Source: Schistosoma haematobium
Lineage: Eukaryota; Platyhelminthes; Trematoda; Strigeidida; Schistosomatidae
Reading direction: 5' to 3'
Length of the DNA stretch: 64,000 bases
NCBI RefSeq assembly: GCF_000699445.3
Contig: NC_067196.1
Location: 84,248,364 to 84,312,363, forward strand
Below, piece after piece: positions 1 through 13,100 of the stretch. Below the pieces are notes generated by a model. It saw only the letters and a program-made list of their open reading frames with translations, searched no databases and was not told the DNA's origin. The stretch's first letter is position 1. Every line of letters starts with the position of its first letter. Both the position numbers and the translations under genes were made by a program.

Positions 1-302
1 TTACTGATTTTATTTACTAAGGATCTCTTTTCTGACAATCTGAATCAATGTATCATTATTGCCATATGCAAATATCGGAATAGCATGGATACAAAAGAAT
101 CAAGTTGTTTACATAAATGTTTTTTTTATTTTCTAAATGTTGATATTTGGCATCGAAGTTTTTGATTAGTCTCTGTTAGTACGTAAGATCTTTTAGTGAA
201 TGTTCAAATATGTAATGCTTGAAGTTACAAGTTTGCTTATCTTTTTTTGAAAAGCGGTTACCAATTAAATCTAGAATACAGATTTTACCATATTCAGGGC
301 TT

Positions 303-780
303 GTGTTAGGACCCGGGTTATACTCAGTAGATTAATTATTGCTTGATATGATGGAAAGAAAAGTCGATTTTTGATCGAATTACTCATTATAAGTTTTATT
401 CAATATTACATCCGTTTTGATTCAACGTCAGGATCATTCAGTGTAGTATTTGATTGTTTTCCCAGTATGATATTTTCTTCTGTATAATATACGATATTCT
501 TGCATTCACTTGACATGATCTATGCTCAGTGAGCGATTTGTTATAACTGAGTATATGATCTAATCCTAATTATTAATCAAAATAGGTGTACTTTCGATAT
601 ATAAACCAGTGTATTTTAGACGATATGAATTCGTCGTCGTCATAGTGTTTGGGGCTAATAAATCTTCACTTATACCAGTCTTGTGTTCTTACTTTCTTAT
701 CACGGGGATTGCCCGTGTTGCTCGTTCCGAGTATAAGTGATCAGTGTTTTTTTTCCGGCACAATAGTTTGTCGGATGAAA
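303..780 (+). mobile_element. LTR-like fragment
   Basis: Starts with TGTTAGGACCCGGGTTATAC, has a TATA-like TCGATATATAAACC near 593-607 and AATAAA at 657-662. The TATA segment recurs near 30860-30885 in another LTR-like stretch. I found no paired LTR, no clean target duplication and no internal coding region, so the borders are approximate. Confidence 0.4.
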
Positions 781-1569
781 CTACCTGAAATCTAATGCTC
801 AAGATTATAATTTAACGTGAATATTATATTTGTCACTTTAAGCCCTGATGTGTTATCTACCAAGTTACCATTTCATAATGTCCATTGACTTGTTTGATGA
901 GTATATATGGTTTATCATTATTAATAAGAAGATCAATTAAATTAAGTTCTTATTGTCAAATGTTTCTGAATGATTTTAAATTCCAATATTATTAATAGGG
1001 TTGGTAAATATTGTGACTCAGTTGACTAAGCATTAGATACTTGTATTTGAAGCTTTTGTTTCTATCATGTTGTTACGATTGGAATTAAAACATTCACTCA
1101 TTCATACTTTGTCTTTAATGTAACTGATGGATATTGATTAACTGATTAACTAGTAATGCTAAAAACGCTTTCAGACATAGATGAAGTAGAAAAAAGGAAT
1201 GAATCTCGAAGACTTAAACAGTTTGATAATTTTAACTAGAGATGTATACAAACTGAAGAAGCCTTGATAGAACTGCCATCAAGAGAGCCTACACTTGAAA
1301 AATATTATGCAATCACTTATAGATATTCTTCAGTATTCAATAGTTATATTCATAGACATCAGTGATTCCAATTCACACGTAACATGTTCCACTATGAATA
1401 ATTTTGTGACAAAGACAGACATTCTACATCTTCATCTGAACATTAAGAACATTTATTTTGTTAACCTACTCATTAGTCATTAACTTAATATTTAAGTTAT
1501 GATTCCTTATCTACTCAATTTATTGATTTTTATTGATCAGATGTTTCAGTTTATTAGGCTGTTTAAATC

Positions 1570-1860
1570 AGTCAGTCAAACTGTAGTGAACGAGAACCCG
1601 GATAGGGAAAACCAATTTATTGTTATACGCAAAACTATACAGTGTATTTGTGAAATACAACAATTATACATTAAATACATTATTTGCACATTTTCTTTGT
1701 GTTGTCCTTTACATATTCCATTATTCCTTTAATTCTTGTGTTATTTTTATTCCTCTCCGATTTCTCTTTTGTTCTCTTCATTTCAATACTCTGCTACCAG
1801 GCATTCTATTTCCGATTAATGTTACATACTACTTATTTCTGTCAGTATAAGTAGCATACA
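1570..1860 (+). repeat. Dispersed repeat, copy 1
   Basis: Shares a series of matching words with 22634-22915: TAGTGAACGAGAAC, a TACATTAA block, and TTTTGTTCTCTTCA near the end, followed by CATACTACT. Unknown family. Short open frames here are not supported as genes. Confidence 0.45.
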
Positions 1861-2054
1861 TACATACATAAATGAATCACTTGAAGAATGGAGTAAATTA
1901 CAATGACATAAAATCGTACTTTAAGAATAAAATTCATAAATTAAGAATTCAAAATAATCATGTAAATATGATTAATGACCTTGTTCTAAACAATGGAGCT
2001 TCATTGTAAAATAATCCTGTCATACTGAAATCAAATCATGTACCACGTTTCTGT

Positions 2055-2055
2055 T

Positions 2056-2107
<52 letters not shown>

Positions 2108-2119
2108 GTAATAATAATA
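2055..2119. repeat. (AAT)n microsatellite
   Basis: Uninterrupted AAT triplets for ~50 bases, then two AGT variants. Confidence 0.9.
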
Positions 2120-2469
2120 GCTTTATTCAATAATATGAATTTTGTTGCACTCAACAATTATGGGCACCAATGGTATAACATTAGAATAAATACGTCTTCG
2201 TTATATGAGATTTGTGAATTTTTTTATAGATTAAATGTTGTACTAGTCTCAGTTCAATAACCAGTGTAAACAGTCAGTTATTAGAAAGCTGTTTTATTCC
2301 TGTACGAGAATCCTTAGCGGTTCCACTAGGGATCTGGTAGTTTTTCATCAATCGCTTGCCACCTTAATCGTATTGAAATATAATACAGTTGAAACATAAT
2401 ATTAAATAACAAAAGTGGCGACTAAAGATGTGACTATGAAATTATCACTATTATATATATACATATATC

Positions 2470-2893
2470 AGAAGGGGTTTTGTGGAGATTTTAGAAAGTT
2501 CACTCATTGAAATCATGAGTCAATTGAAGCTAGACCACCGTGGAAAGCTTGGAAGCACTGGACAGCCGTTTCGTACCAGCAGTGCGCATCCACGATCCTG
2601 ACCCCGCGAGATTCGAACTCAGGACCTGTCAGTCTCGCGCCAGGCTCCTAACCACTAGACCACTGAACTGGCCGGCATCCGACGGTGTTAATGCCTAACT
2701 TCAACCAATCCACGAAGTTGCACCACCGTATACCAGCCTTCAGTGAGTTGATATCTCACAACAGACCTGGTTGAACTCCACTGGTAACGGCTTCTCACTA
2801 GAACTCCATGAGTATCTCTTGAAGTCAGTCACTAGCGAGCAGGTGATTATTATCAGAAGGAGTCTAGCTCCAAGTGACTCATGATTTCAATCA

Positions 2894-2896
<3 letters not shown>
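2470..2896 (-). mobile_element. tRNA-derived SINE (family B)
   Basis: On the - strand there is a pol III-like box A (TGGTCTAGTGGTTA) and box B (GAGTTCGAATCTC), followed by conserved flanks including ATGAGTCAATTGAAGC on the + strand. The same unit recurs about twelve times in the window. It is a retroposed repeat rather than a tRNA gene, because the body does not close into a cloverleaf. Confidence 0.7.

Positions 2897-2937
<41 letters not shown>
2897..2937. repeat. (TA)n microsatellite
   Basis: About 40 bases of alternating TA at the junction between a SINE and an SM-alpha unit. Confidence 0.9.
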
Positions 2938-2938
<1 letters not shown>

Positions 2939-3240
2939 CATGTGTAGTGTCATTTTTATTTGTTGTTTGAATCTTCCCATTGACATTTAGGGCTGCAACT
3001 GTTCAGTCTCTTATTAGCATATTTGCATCCTGTGCAGATCTCATCAATATTGTCTTAAGTCATAACAAATGTTAGCAGAGATGAATGGTGGCTAACTGTG
3101 AAAACTAAAACGCGTTTCGTCCTATTTCGGACTCATAAGCTGGATGTGCTTTACATCCAAGAGTTGATACTCACTCCGTGAATCAAACTCCGTACCGTTC
3201 TCATTAAACGCTATCACGTACTTCACTTATCCAAGATCGT
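2938..3240 (-). mobile_element. SM-alpha-type hammerhead SINE, degenerate
   Basis: On the - strand, 3143-3106 carries a hammerhead core with stem II GTCC/GGAC and GAAA. The first core box reads CTTATGA (consensus CTGATGA), and the GTC cleavage triplet has become GTT. A degenerate reversed box B lies near 3175-3195. Predicted inactive. Confidence 0.65.
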
Positions 3241-4017
3241 TCAAACATAGATATAGAAAGCAAAAAGACGATTAGGTAGAAATTATTTCATAAGAGAGAC
3301 TGTGTTTAATTTGAAGAATTAACATAGTTTTTAAGATTTGGTTCAATGAATTGATAATCTGAAAATAGACGAAATAACATTTAGTTACGTGAAGATTGCG
3401 TAACAAATATGATGTTTAGCACAAAAATAAGCACGATTAAAACCCTTTTAAAGTATGAATAACTGGAATATTTTAAATTAATAATTGATTCACCAATCAT
3501 TGACATCAGGAACTAACTCTTTCACTTATTTATCCCCAACCATTTAAGATAAGTCTAAACTAAGATACTAGACAAACATCTCAACAACTACATATTCAAT
3601 ATCATATTCATGATCAAAATTAAGACAGTTTTTTTTCTTTTAAAGGACGAAATTTTCGTTGTTACCAAATGTTATCCCTTTTGTAATTACTTAAACACGT
3701 ATTATGACTTCATTGAACTTTTAATCATGACTATCATGAATGAAATGAATATGTTCACATAATAATTAATAGTTCTGAAAGCCTATTTAATACTTTAATA
3801 TTTAGAACGTGTATTTAGTAACATAAAATGACTTACTTTATAATTGTTTCAATTGTTTAATTATAAATGACAATTCAATATACTATTAGTTGTTTTATAT
3901 AAAATGTTTGTAACCTATTGTACAGGTAACTATTCTTCTATATTTGTTCTATCTATGATGATTTAAGAGTTGAATAAGGCGAGACTAAAATTTATGAATG
4001 AACCAATCATATATAAG
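3241..4017. other. No recognised feature
   Basis: AT-rich DNA; I saw no gene, repeat or structured signal. Confidence 0.5.
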
Positions 4018-4105
4018 ATAATAGATTTAGGATTTTGGCGCAATATTCACTCATCCATTAGGTCAAATGAAGTTTTGGCATTATAGCTGATGTCATTTTG
4101 TGATG
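4018..4105 (+). mobile_element. Merlin-associated end fragment or MITE
   Basis: Matches the reverse complement of 34565-34660, next to the Merlin-type transposase remnant. Shared words include GGCATTATA, CTGATGTCA and GTGATGAAAACCC. Probably a non-autonomous relative; borders are uncertain. Confidence 0.45.
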
Positions 4106-5352
4106 AAAACCCTAACTGTAAATCATCATCCGAATTCCTCACAATAATTTATAACCCTCGTTTGATCTTAGTTATTAGGTGGATACTCAAGGTCAGTCTA
4201 GCGTCGCTCAAAGGTCGTTCACAAAGTACAGTCTCACCAAGTATTCATTACTATAATTAACAATATTATATTAAACAAAGAGTTTTGTATTATTATTATT
4301 AGTGGTTTTATTCAATATTATATTTTTGGCAAAATATAGAAAGTATTTCAGCAAGTTTCCTTTTCTTATTTCTTGATGGATCTTTGCAAAATATATTGAG
4401 TGATTACCAGTTAGATGTTAGCAATTCAAGAATCAACATCTGAATAATGTATATTCTTTTCATTGCATATTGACATCTATCACAATGTCTCAGATTGTAC
4501 TTTTTTGTAAGTTGCACGGTGAAATATTGTAAAATTTCCATAAACGCGCCTAAATAAATTATGCGATTCATAGACATAATGATGTGTTAAAACAAACTAA
4601 AGACATGTTCCAAAAAGCCTTAGAACAAGAGAAAGAAAGACTTTAAATAGTGTAATCACCAAACATCTCCTTTGACATAAGACATTAAGTCGATACCTTT
4701 TAATCGTTCAAGGTGATTAGTAAGCAGCCAAACTCCAATCTTCTGAAGTTTGCTGAAGCCTTTGCTATCAGGCGTCGAAAACCTGGTTTATTTATTCAAA
4801 AGGAGACGATTATTAATCCTTTCTTGCCTTAGTGACAAAAATTCTTTCGCGACATCTTAAATTTTTTTAAAACGCCTTCTTGCATTTATTACATAATTGG
4901 CTTTTATCTCAACTATCTTCCAAATTAATAATCTTATTTTATCAAATGAGCTCTACTTACTTTATTGCTATCAATATTTATTCACTTGTTTCTGGCCATT
5001 TGAACTGTTGTCACAATCAATGTTGTAGAATGCTCTTTCATATAAGTTATATATTTAAAATATTGCTATACTATACTACTATGTCTTCAACATAACTTTC
5101 AACTGAAATCTTTCATGTAAATAATTTAAACCCATTATGTAACTATGATTTTTAAATATCACAGGTTGTAAGCAGCTGACAAGAACCAATAAAATGAATT
5201 CATGCTATTCTGCTAAAACCTTTGTTCTTGCTCTTTTCAACATGATAAAGGGAACTATGTATATGAAAATAAAGACAGATAACTTGTTGAGATATTTGGA
5301 TATTAGGAACAGGTAAACCAGATATTCAAGTAGGCCAGTGATTATTATCAAA

Positions 5353-5353
<1 letters not shown>
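4106..5353. other. Mostly unexplained AT-rich DNA
   Basis: Contains a copy of a short module (GATAAAGGGAACTATGTATA near 5245) that recurs near 22150 and 45930. No gene was supported; the 71-codon frame at 4880 has no recognisable content. Confidence 0.4.

Positions 5354-5400
<47 letters not shown>
5354..5400. repeat. (TA)n microsatellite
   Basis: About 46 bases of alternating AT directly before an SM-alpha unit, as at 2897-2937. Confidence 0.9.
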
Positions 5401-5403
<3 letters not shown>

Positions 5404-5790
5404 CTTGGTATTGTTTGGCTTGTATCTTCACATTGAGGTTTAAGACTACAAATGACCAGTCTGTTATTGGCATATGTGCATACTGTGCGTATGCCTCGAT
5501 ATTGCCTTAATTTACAAGCTTTTTGTAAGCAGTGATGGATAGTGACTAGCAGTGGAATCCAGGACGCGCGTTTCGTCCTAAATTCACCCTATTGCACAAG
5601 CAAATGGATGTCAGGATTCAGTAGCTGAGTGGATAACGCGATGGCGTTTGAAGCGAATGGTACTGGGTTCGAGTCCCAGAGTGAACGTCGACTCTTAGAT
5701 TCGAGTACATCCAGCTGACGAGTCCCAAATAGGAGGAAACGTGCGTCCTGGATTCCACTGCTAGCCACTATCCATCACTGCTTACAAAAT
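5399..5790 (+). mobile_element. SM-alpha hammerhead SINE, head-to-head pair
   Basis: The left part (5399-5590) is a - strand unit cut inside the ribozyme. The right part is a + strand unit with tRNA-like box A (TAGCTGAGTGGATAA, 5622) and box B (GGGTTCGAGTCCC, ~5666). A hammerhead core follows from 5715: CTGACGA, then GTCC-CAAATA-GGAG, then GAAA, with GTC before CTGGAT. Stem I (ATCCAG with CTGGAT) is intact, but GGAG creates a G-G mismatch at the base of stem II. Confidence 0.75.
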
Positions 5791-6105
5791 ATTATAGATA
5801 TCCTAAATATTCAAATATTCTACAGGTCTACTGAATACGTTTCACAATATGAACTATTAAAATGATTAAGTTAAAATATTCTTTTTTATTAACGTGTTAA
5901 TTCTTTAATACTAAATGTATTTCACGTTTCATTAATAAACGGTTAACGATTAGTAACCGGGTATTATTTTATGTACCTTTTTTTAAAAATATTAATTTGA
6001 AGAAAGAAAACGAAACGTAAACAAATAAAATTTACTTTTTCATATCTTCTACTCAAATCAATCAATTAAGTATCAATTTGTGAACCATACATTTCTATAA
6101 TAATA

Positions 6106-7171
6106 ATGTTATCAACTGGGCAAACTAAAACTAAAAAACCTATTTGTCGTTCCAAATCATGGAAGAATGAAAAACATTGTAAACTATTTCATGAACATGA
6201 TAAAAATAATGATGAGATTGTACAAATATCTAAAAGAACATCAAAATCTGTTACTATATTACCTTATCGATCAAAAAATTCACAATTAAATGATATACAA
6301 TTTCAATCAAATTTACATTGTATTGATCATATAAAACAAAATTTCCATGATGATCTATATTCATCTGAATCCATGTCACCTAGTTCAACATTAACTTCTA
6401 TAACACCTATGACATCCCCTTTATATTGTTCAAAATTTCGTAATCATAAATTATTTACATGTGAAAGAATGGAAGGTGAAAATTTATCGTCAACATCATT
6501 ATCATCGTCGACAACAACAACACCTTCACCTCTACCACCACTACCACCACCACCACCGTTATCGAAATCATATTCATCTAATGGACATTTTTTTACACCA
6601 AATCAAATATTATGCAATAATGAACATCTTAATTTATCTGCAAAAAATAATTGTCAAATAGACTCTTCAAATGGTATTATTAGTAATAGTGAACGTACAG
6701 GAAATTCATCATTCATCTACAATATTAAATCAATCTTCAGTCGGCTTGTTGACAACTTACGTAACAGAAATAATCTTAGTCTTAGTAACAGTATCAGTAA
6801 TAGCAATAATAGTGTTAATAATAATAATAGTAATAATAATAATAATAGTAATGGTAATATTCCGAATACAGTTAAAATTAATGCAAACGGTGATAAAATA
6901 TCAACAGTAAAATTGAATAGATTACAGATATCATGGTTGACAAAATCCACTGCTCAAGAGCAAAATCGTGTCCAACAAGTGTATACACCAACTTCAACCT
7001 CCGTTACCGATGATGTTCCTATTGATATTGCTAATGTTAATTGTTCTGATGTACTTGGGAGATATAAAAAATTTAATTCTTATAACAGATCGAAAGAAGA
7101 TCAAATTCCTGACAGTATAAACATTCATGATCAAAATAATGAATTATGTAATAAACAAAACCTTATCATTG
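6106..7171 (+). CDS. ksr: KSR exon (first visible), Ser/Asn/Pro-rich N-terminal region
   Basis: Encodes residues 1-355 plus one base. It is low complexity: a Thr/Pro stretch with a poly-Pro run near residues 140-152, an Asn/Ser run near 225-250, and an RSKSW motif near residue 15. The donor after base 7171 (GTAAGT) leaves phase 1 and joins the next exon as GAT. The ATG at 6106 is the first in frame. A possible splice acceptor AG at 6069-6070 keeps the frame open in one phase, so the exon could instead be internal and start at 6071, or the ATG could follow a trans-spliced leader site. No domain is recognised in this part. Confidence 0.75.
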
Positions 7172-10100
7172 GTAAGTTCGTCCCTTGTTTTTAGTTATAT
7201 ACATGAGTAAATTATATAGTTTTTCCAACTATCCATGTATATGATAAATTCGTTTCTTTTAATTTGGCCTAATTAAACTTAGAGTTTTATGAGATCGAGT
7301 ATTGTCATTGAATACATTATGTTCACGGATCTATCGACCAGTGTTTGAAGACAGGGAAGACTGCGAACACATGTGAGAATATGATATTAAAATTACAAAG
7401 TGTGTGATAATTTATAAACCAAACACCCTATTTATGGCCATAAATGTTCTTGAAAATAATGACAAACTTAAGAAAATGAAGGTTAAATTTTCTAGGCATT
7501 GATTACATTGATCACTGGAAAATTACATGTTGTATTAGTCAATCAAATCTTTTATTAAAACAACTAGTTCAGTGATAATATTTTAACTGTGTCACTGGTA
7601 CGGGAGAATTTAATGAATCGAAGGTACGTAAGCTTTTTGAGTTTACAAATATACAACTGCTTACAAGGAATTCAAAACTTCCTACTCTTCATATCAATAA
7701 ACATAAGACACTTTATTAAAACTTACTAAAACAACCTAATTAATAAGTCATGAAAACTCAAACTTCCTTTTCATTTGACAGATAAATCACATTACCCTTT
7801 AGTTATGATATATATATTACATGTTTACTAAAAGGATGAATTCAATTATTGAGTGAGTAGTATAAAAAGATTTCAGAGTTGATCATGTGATGCTTACTGA
7901 GAATAATCAATATAGCTTCACAAAAACATGTTATACATGGAAACTTAAAAAATGTTCATCAACAAAGATGGATAGTGGTTAGCTGTGGAACTCAGGATGC
8001 TCGTATCGTCCTATTTAGGACTCGTCAGATAGATGTACCTGCATCTCCGAGACTCAAACCCAATACTGTTCACTTCAAGTGCCATCGCGTTATCCACTTA
8101 GCTACTGAGTAGGGTGAACGCGCGTCCTGGATTCCATAATTAGCCGCTATCCATCTTTACTTATAAAACTTGTGACTTCAGGTAATATCAAGGCATTCCG
8201 CAGGGGATATACATATGCAAAGAAGTGACTGATCAGTTGCAGTCTTAAAAAAACAATGAAAAGATACAAGTAAAACAACACCATGTGAATTAAAAATGTT
8301 CAGTTTTAAAGAAACAAACTGAAACTGTTTAGTTTTCAGATCTTAACATTGACTATTATTAGGTTTGTTATCCAAATATATTGACCTGAGCTGCGTTGCT
8401 CTGTTATTGTTCATAACGAACAGATACAGATCAGTTCTGTTGTTCGAGATGGATTCTTTGGTAAAGCAAAATAATAATAAACGTCAATATTCAGTATTCA
8501 TACACTTCAAAAACGAACAAAAGAAACAAGTTTTAAATATAATATGTTTAAAAAACAAAATACTTATCTATCTAACAATCGTATGCGTACTAGTGACTTG
8601 TTTTTAAATGTAATTTTCATTGAGTTACCATGGTTTGTGAAATGAGTCAAGTCATAAGAAAGACGATTGACCAGTTAATCGGATCAAATGTAGTTTGTAT
8701 GATGCTAATAATTTAACTAAAGTTCAAAATATGAACTCTTTAATTTCTACTCACGGGTATAAGGATGTGATGCTTACCATAATGTACAAAATCTGGATGT
8801 ATGTTTATCCTTATAAGGTCATAGATGAGTATTTTCTTAATGAGGTTCATTTTGGGACAAAACAATTACCCAGTAACTATACACTTTTGTTATTCCTTTA
8901 CAAAAAATTATGTCTTAATAGTCATATTTGTTGTGCAATACTGAATAACTACAATACGATTCTAAAACTGGAAGTTAAAATCATTCCATTCATGTAAACA
9001 TCATGTGATCACACTCAACAAAGCACATAATTTTAGTTCACTGTTAAAGAATTCAAAAGCTTATGCTTACTTAATACTTACTATTATTCAATACTGATCT
9101 GAATTAGATCTTGTACAGTACACCATAAGAACTAGTACACTAGTTTCTGATTAATATAAAGGGATAAATAGATTAGATAAATATATACAACAAATTAAGG
9201 AACACTAATTTATGTCGGGATGTTTCTTAAAAAGCATTATGTCATTCATTTAACTGTGAATGTTTGAAACTGTGATTCAGCAACTATAAATCCTAAATTG
9301 ATTTGTGAATATTTATCAGAAATGAAAATTCAATCAATTTTATTTACAAAGGGGTTTTTGTGGATGTGATAGTAATTTAATAGTTGAGATCATGAATCGA
9401 TTGAGGCTAGAACACCATGAAAAACCTGGAAGCACCAGATGGAACATTTGAAGTTAGACATTAACACCAGTGGATGCTGGTTCAGTGGTCTAGAGGTTAA
9501 GCGTTCGTGCACGAGACCAATAGGTCCTGCGTTTAAATCACGTGGGGCATATATATCCACACTACTGTAATGTATAACTAATTAAGTCATTTTATTGCAA
9601 ATCCTAAAGAAATTACATCATCTGTGCTAGCCACCATGATAGGGCTAATTAAATTAGAAAGTTCTGCTTCATTTTTCTTGAAATAATACTTCAACAAAGA
9701 ATTGGTGAGTTATGTAATTTCAGGATCAAACTAGTCATTGAATTTGAAACATTTAGTCTGTCTAATTTACGTAGTATAAAGGAAAAAACTAAAGTTACGG
9801 CGCAGACATAAATTTTGATTATCATTTTGGGACGATAATGTTTTTCTTATTTTTATATGAAGATGTGTATGGATTAAAGACAATTATCTGAACTAAGAAA
9901 AGATGGATAATGTTTAGCAGTGGAATCCAGGTTGCATGTTTCGTCCTATCTGGGACTCGTCAGATGGATGTACCTACATCTTAAAGTTGACGTTCACTCT
10001 GAGACTCGAACCCAGTACCATTCGCTTTAATTGCCATCGTGTTATCCACTAGCTACTGATCCCTGATTCTACTGCTTGTCACTATCCATCTTTATTTAAA

Positions 10101-13100
10101 AAGCTTGTGACTTAAGGCTATATCGAGTTAATCCGCACAGAATGCACATATGCCAATAAGAGACTGATAAACTGCAGTCTTAAATAACAATGGGAAGATA
10201 CAAGTAAACCAACACCAAGTGAATTTAATTATCTTAATTGTTTATAAAAGTTATTATAAGAATACTTTGAAAGTAAAGTATATTGCTATTGGATATGAAG
10301 TTAAATAAGTCTTTAATGGGATGATACGAAGTCGTAACTAATGTTTATCTTGTTACATCACTACATGAGCTATCCGCATAGACTTACTGATGGTCATTGA
10401 GAATAATTGAAAATAGGAATATGAATAATATACATAGTAAAGATATACTATAGTAATGAACTAATCAGACTTAGGATATCAACTCATGAATTTTTGTTTG
10501 CAATTCAAAATGTAATAACTGATAGCTTGTTCTTTATAAAGACCTAGGTAGAATAGTAATTAGATTTAGTTCTTAAGATGGTTAAAATAGATAAACGTGT
10601 CATTACACAGTGAATATAAAGTTAATTAAATGAAGCAACTACTTGTTATGTAGATTGTGCTCATCAAGGATATGTGATGTGAATCAAGACCTAATCAATT
10701 ATGTTTGTGTATTATATTCTATTTAATAAAGAAAAAATCATCTGTTTATGTTTATTATGTGTTACAGTATTTGTACTGATAACTGAAAAGCATACTGATG
10801 TCTTTAAAGACGTGGTTATAATTTTCAGGTTGTCCTTCATACTCATCATTTCATCGACTTTAGAATCACTGACCACAGAAATAATGGTAAACATTAAACT
10901 GCTGTCTTTGACTTTATATGGGCTACAAAGTTATAATGATCTGAAATCATAAAGGTAGGAATTTAGCATCGGACCTATATTGATTTAAATAGGGATGAGT
11001 CTATCGTGGACATTAGTAGTTATGTTTTTTTATACTTTTCACTTGAAGTTGTCAGTGTAATATCTCTTCACCATATATTGACACAGATTTATTAAACTAA
11101 GCATAACACTATATATTATCAATATGACTGCAGTGACTTTACTATGGATTTTTCTACTTGTCAGAATAGTCTTTTAAAACATTTCTAACTGGAACACATT
11201 AGGAAAATTGGAGTAAACCTCAATTCTCAAACACTTGTAATAATTCAAATGTTACGTTTGCTGTGACTTATAACGATGCGCTTGTTAAATGTTGAAGTAC
11301 TGTAAATATTACTCTGATTAAAAACTAAACCATTTTCCAAAATTTGGACAATTTTCTCGCACATGACGATCGTGGTGTTCACACACAATTCGAATTCTGA
11401 AGTGCAATTTAAAAATAGCTTAGTAAAATATTCCATTCATTCGTGAAGTTCGACGTATAAATTCAGCTAGGAGCAGAAACAGATTATACTAGTCTGTTTT
11501 GAACTTACTAACTAACTAACCTACTTACGTCTGTCATTCCCTGGGAAGGAGCATAGGCCGCCCACAGACATTCTCCATCCAACTCTATCCTGGGCAATCC
11601 CTTCCTTCTTTCGATATCTGCTTCCGATTCCCAACGCAATGTGTTTCTTGATCTTCCTCTCTTCCTTTCCTATTTAGGATTCTAAGTTAGAGCTTGATTC
11701 GTGATGCAGTTTGATGACTTCCGTAATGTGTATCCTATCCACTTCCAACATCTTTTCCTAATTTCCTCCTCAGCTGGAAGCTGATTTATCCTCTCCAACA
11801 GAAGGCTGTTGCTGATGGTATCCGGCCAACGGACACTGAGTATCTTGCGTAGAAAACTTTATAAATACTTGTACATTTTCGTTGATGATTGTGTTAGTTC
11901 TCCACGTTTGAGCTCCGTATAGTACAACTGTCTCGACGTTCGTATTGAAGATTCTGACTTTGATTTTGATAGTCTGTTTTAGAAACAACTATAAATTAGA
12001 AATAGTCTACGACAAAATTCGAAAACAGTACATATCCGTTGTATATATTTCACTTTAATTGATATTTGAAACATTATAAATTAATAAATCAGGTAGCCGA
12101 ACGCTTTTAACTGATTCACTAATTAATTCCAGGTTCCCAGAAAGTTCCTGCATCTGAGTTCGAAACCGAATTCATAGATATGAAGTACCAAAAATAATTA
12201 TAAGTTTATGTGGCTTTGATGTCACAGAAGCTTCTGTTAATATGCCAAAATTAGTAACGAAATTCACTACTATAGCATACAAGCGTTTATCTATAACTCT
12301 CTAGACAGTAGCTGTTAAACATTGAGTAGACGGAACATTTCCATGCTTGCCTATGCTTCTGAAGTCGTTCTAATGGAAGTTTATGAATGTTCTCAATATA
12401 AACAGTAAAACTTTATGGTTTAATTTTTTTTAAAAATACATTACTGATATCTTTACCTTTTGTTTACTGTATTGAATTAAGTGAAGTGTAAATTATGTCA
12501 AATAAGTAGGACAGAATATTCCATTTACAAAATATACTGGTATTATTTCTAGAAACTAGGTTATATTCTCTATAATAATTCTATTATGTATATACTTAAA
12601 TTAATTCATTTGTTGTTTTAAACTTTAACATAGTTTCCTTTTCATAAACACAGATCAACTATGAAAATAGTGCAGAAAATTTGTAGTTCATGTGGATGAT
12701 TTTGGTGAAGTTTTGTTCTTTGAGCTGGATGGTTTGATTGGGGAGCTTTCATCGTTCTTCTGAACGATATCATCAGCACAAACTTCGACCTGAAGTTCGG
12801 AAGAACGATGAAAGCTCCAAACTATCCATCTCAGAGAACGAAACTCCGCCAAAAATTATGACAATAATTAAAATGAATTAGTTTAGGGATTATAGATATT
12901 GTTCATTCTCTTTTTGCTTGAGAGATGCACCTCAGTGAGTTCTACATTGTTTGATTTTTGAGATTTAAAAGATTATCGGATCAATGTCATATGAGATTTA
13001 ACTTATTATATTTCTTACCATCATTAATTTATCTTACAAAAAAGATAAACATAATGTCTTAATCTTTATTCTGAATGTTGACCATAATGAAACGCAAGGG

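Noticed and set aside
2055..2119. CRISPR or satellite array
   Set aside because: Simple AAT microsatellite; no spaced repeats anywhere in the window.
5613..5690. tRNA gene (box A and box B present, also in SINE family B copies)
   Set aside because: The arms do not pair into a cloverleaf and the sequence is part of a dispersed SINE unit that continues into a hammerhead.
6461..6950. Overlapping frames rich in His/Tyr or poly-Leu/Ile over the first KSR exon
   Set aside because: Shadows of the Asn/Ser triplet repeats read in other frames.
8365..8997. Two small + strand genes of 80 and 100 codons
   Set aside because: No domain, no codon or splice signal and composition of random AT-rich DNA; they lie inside KSR intron 1.
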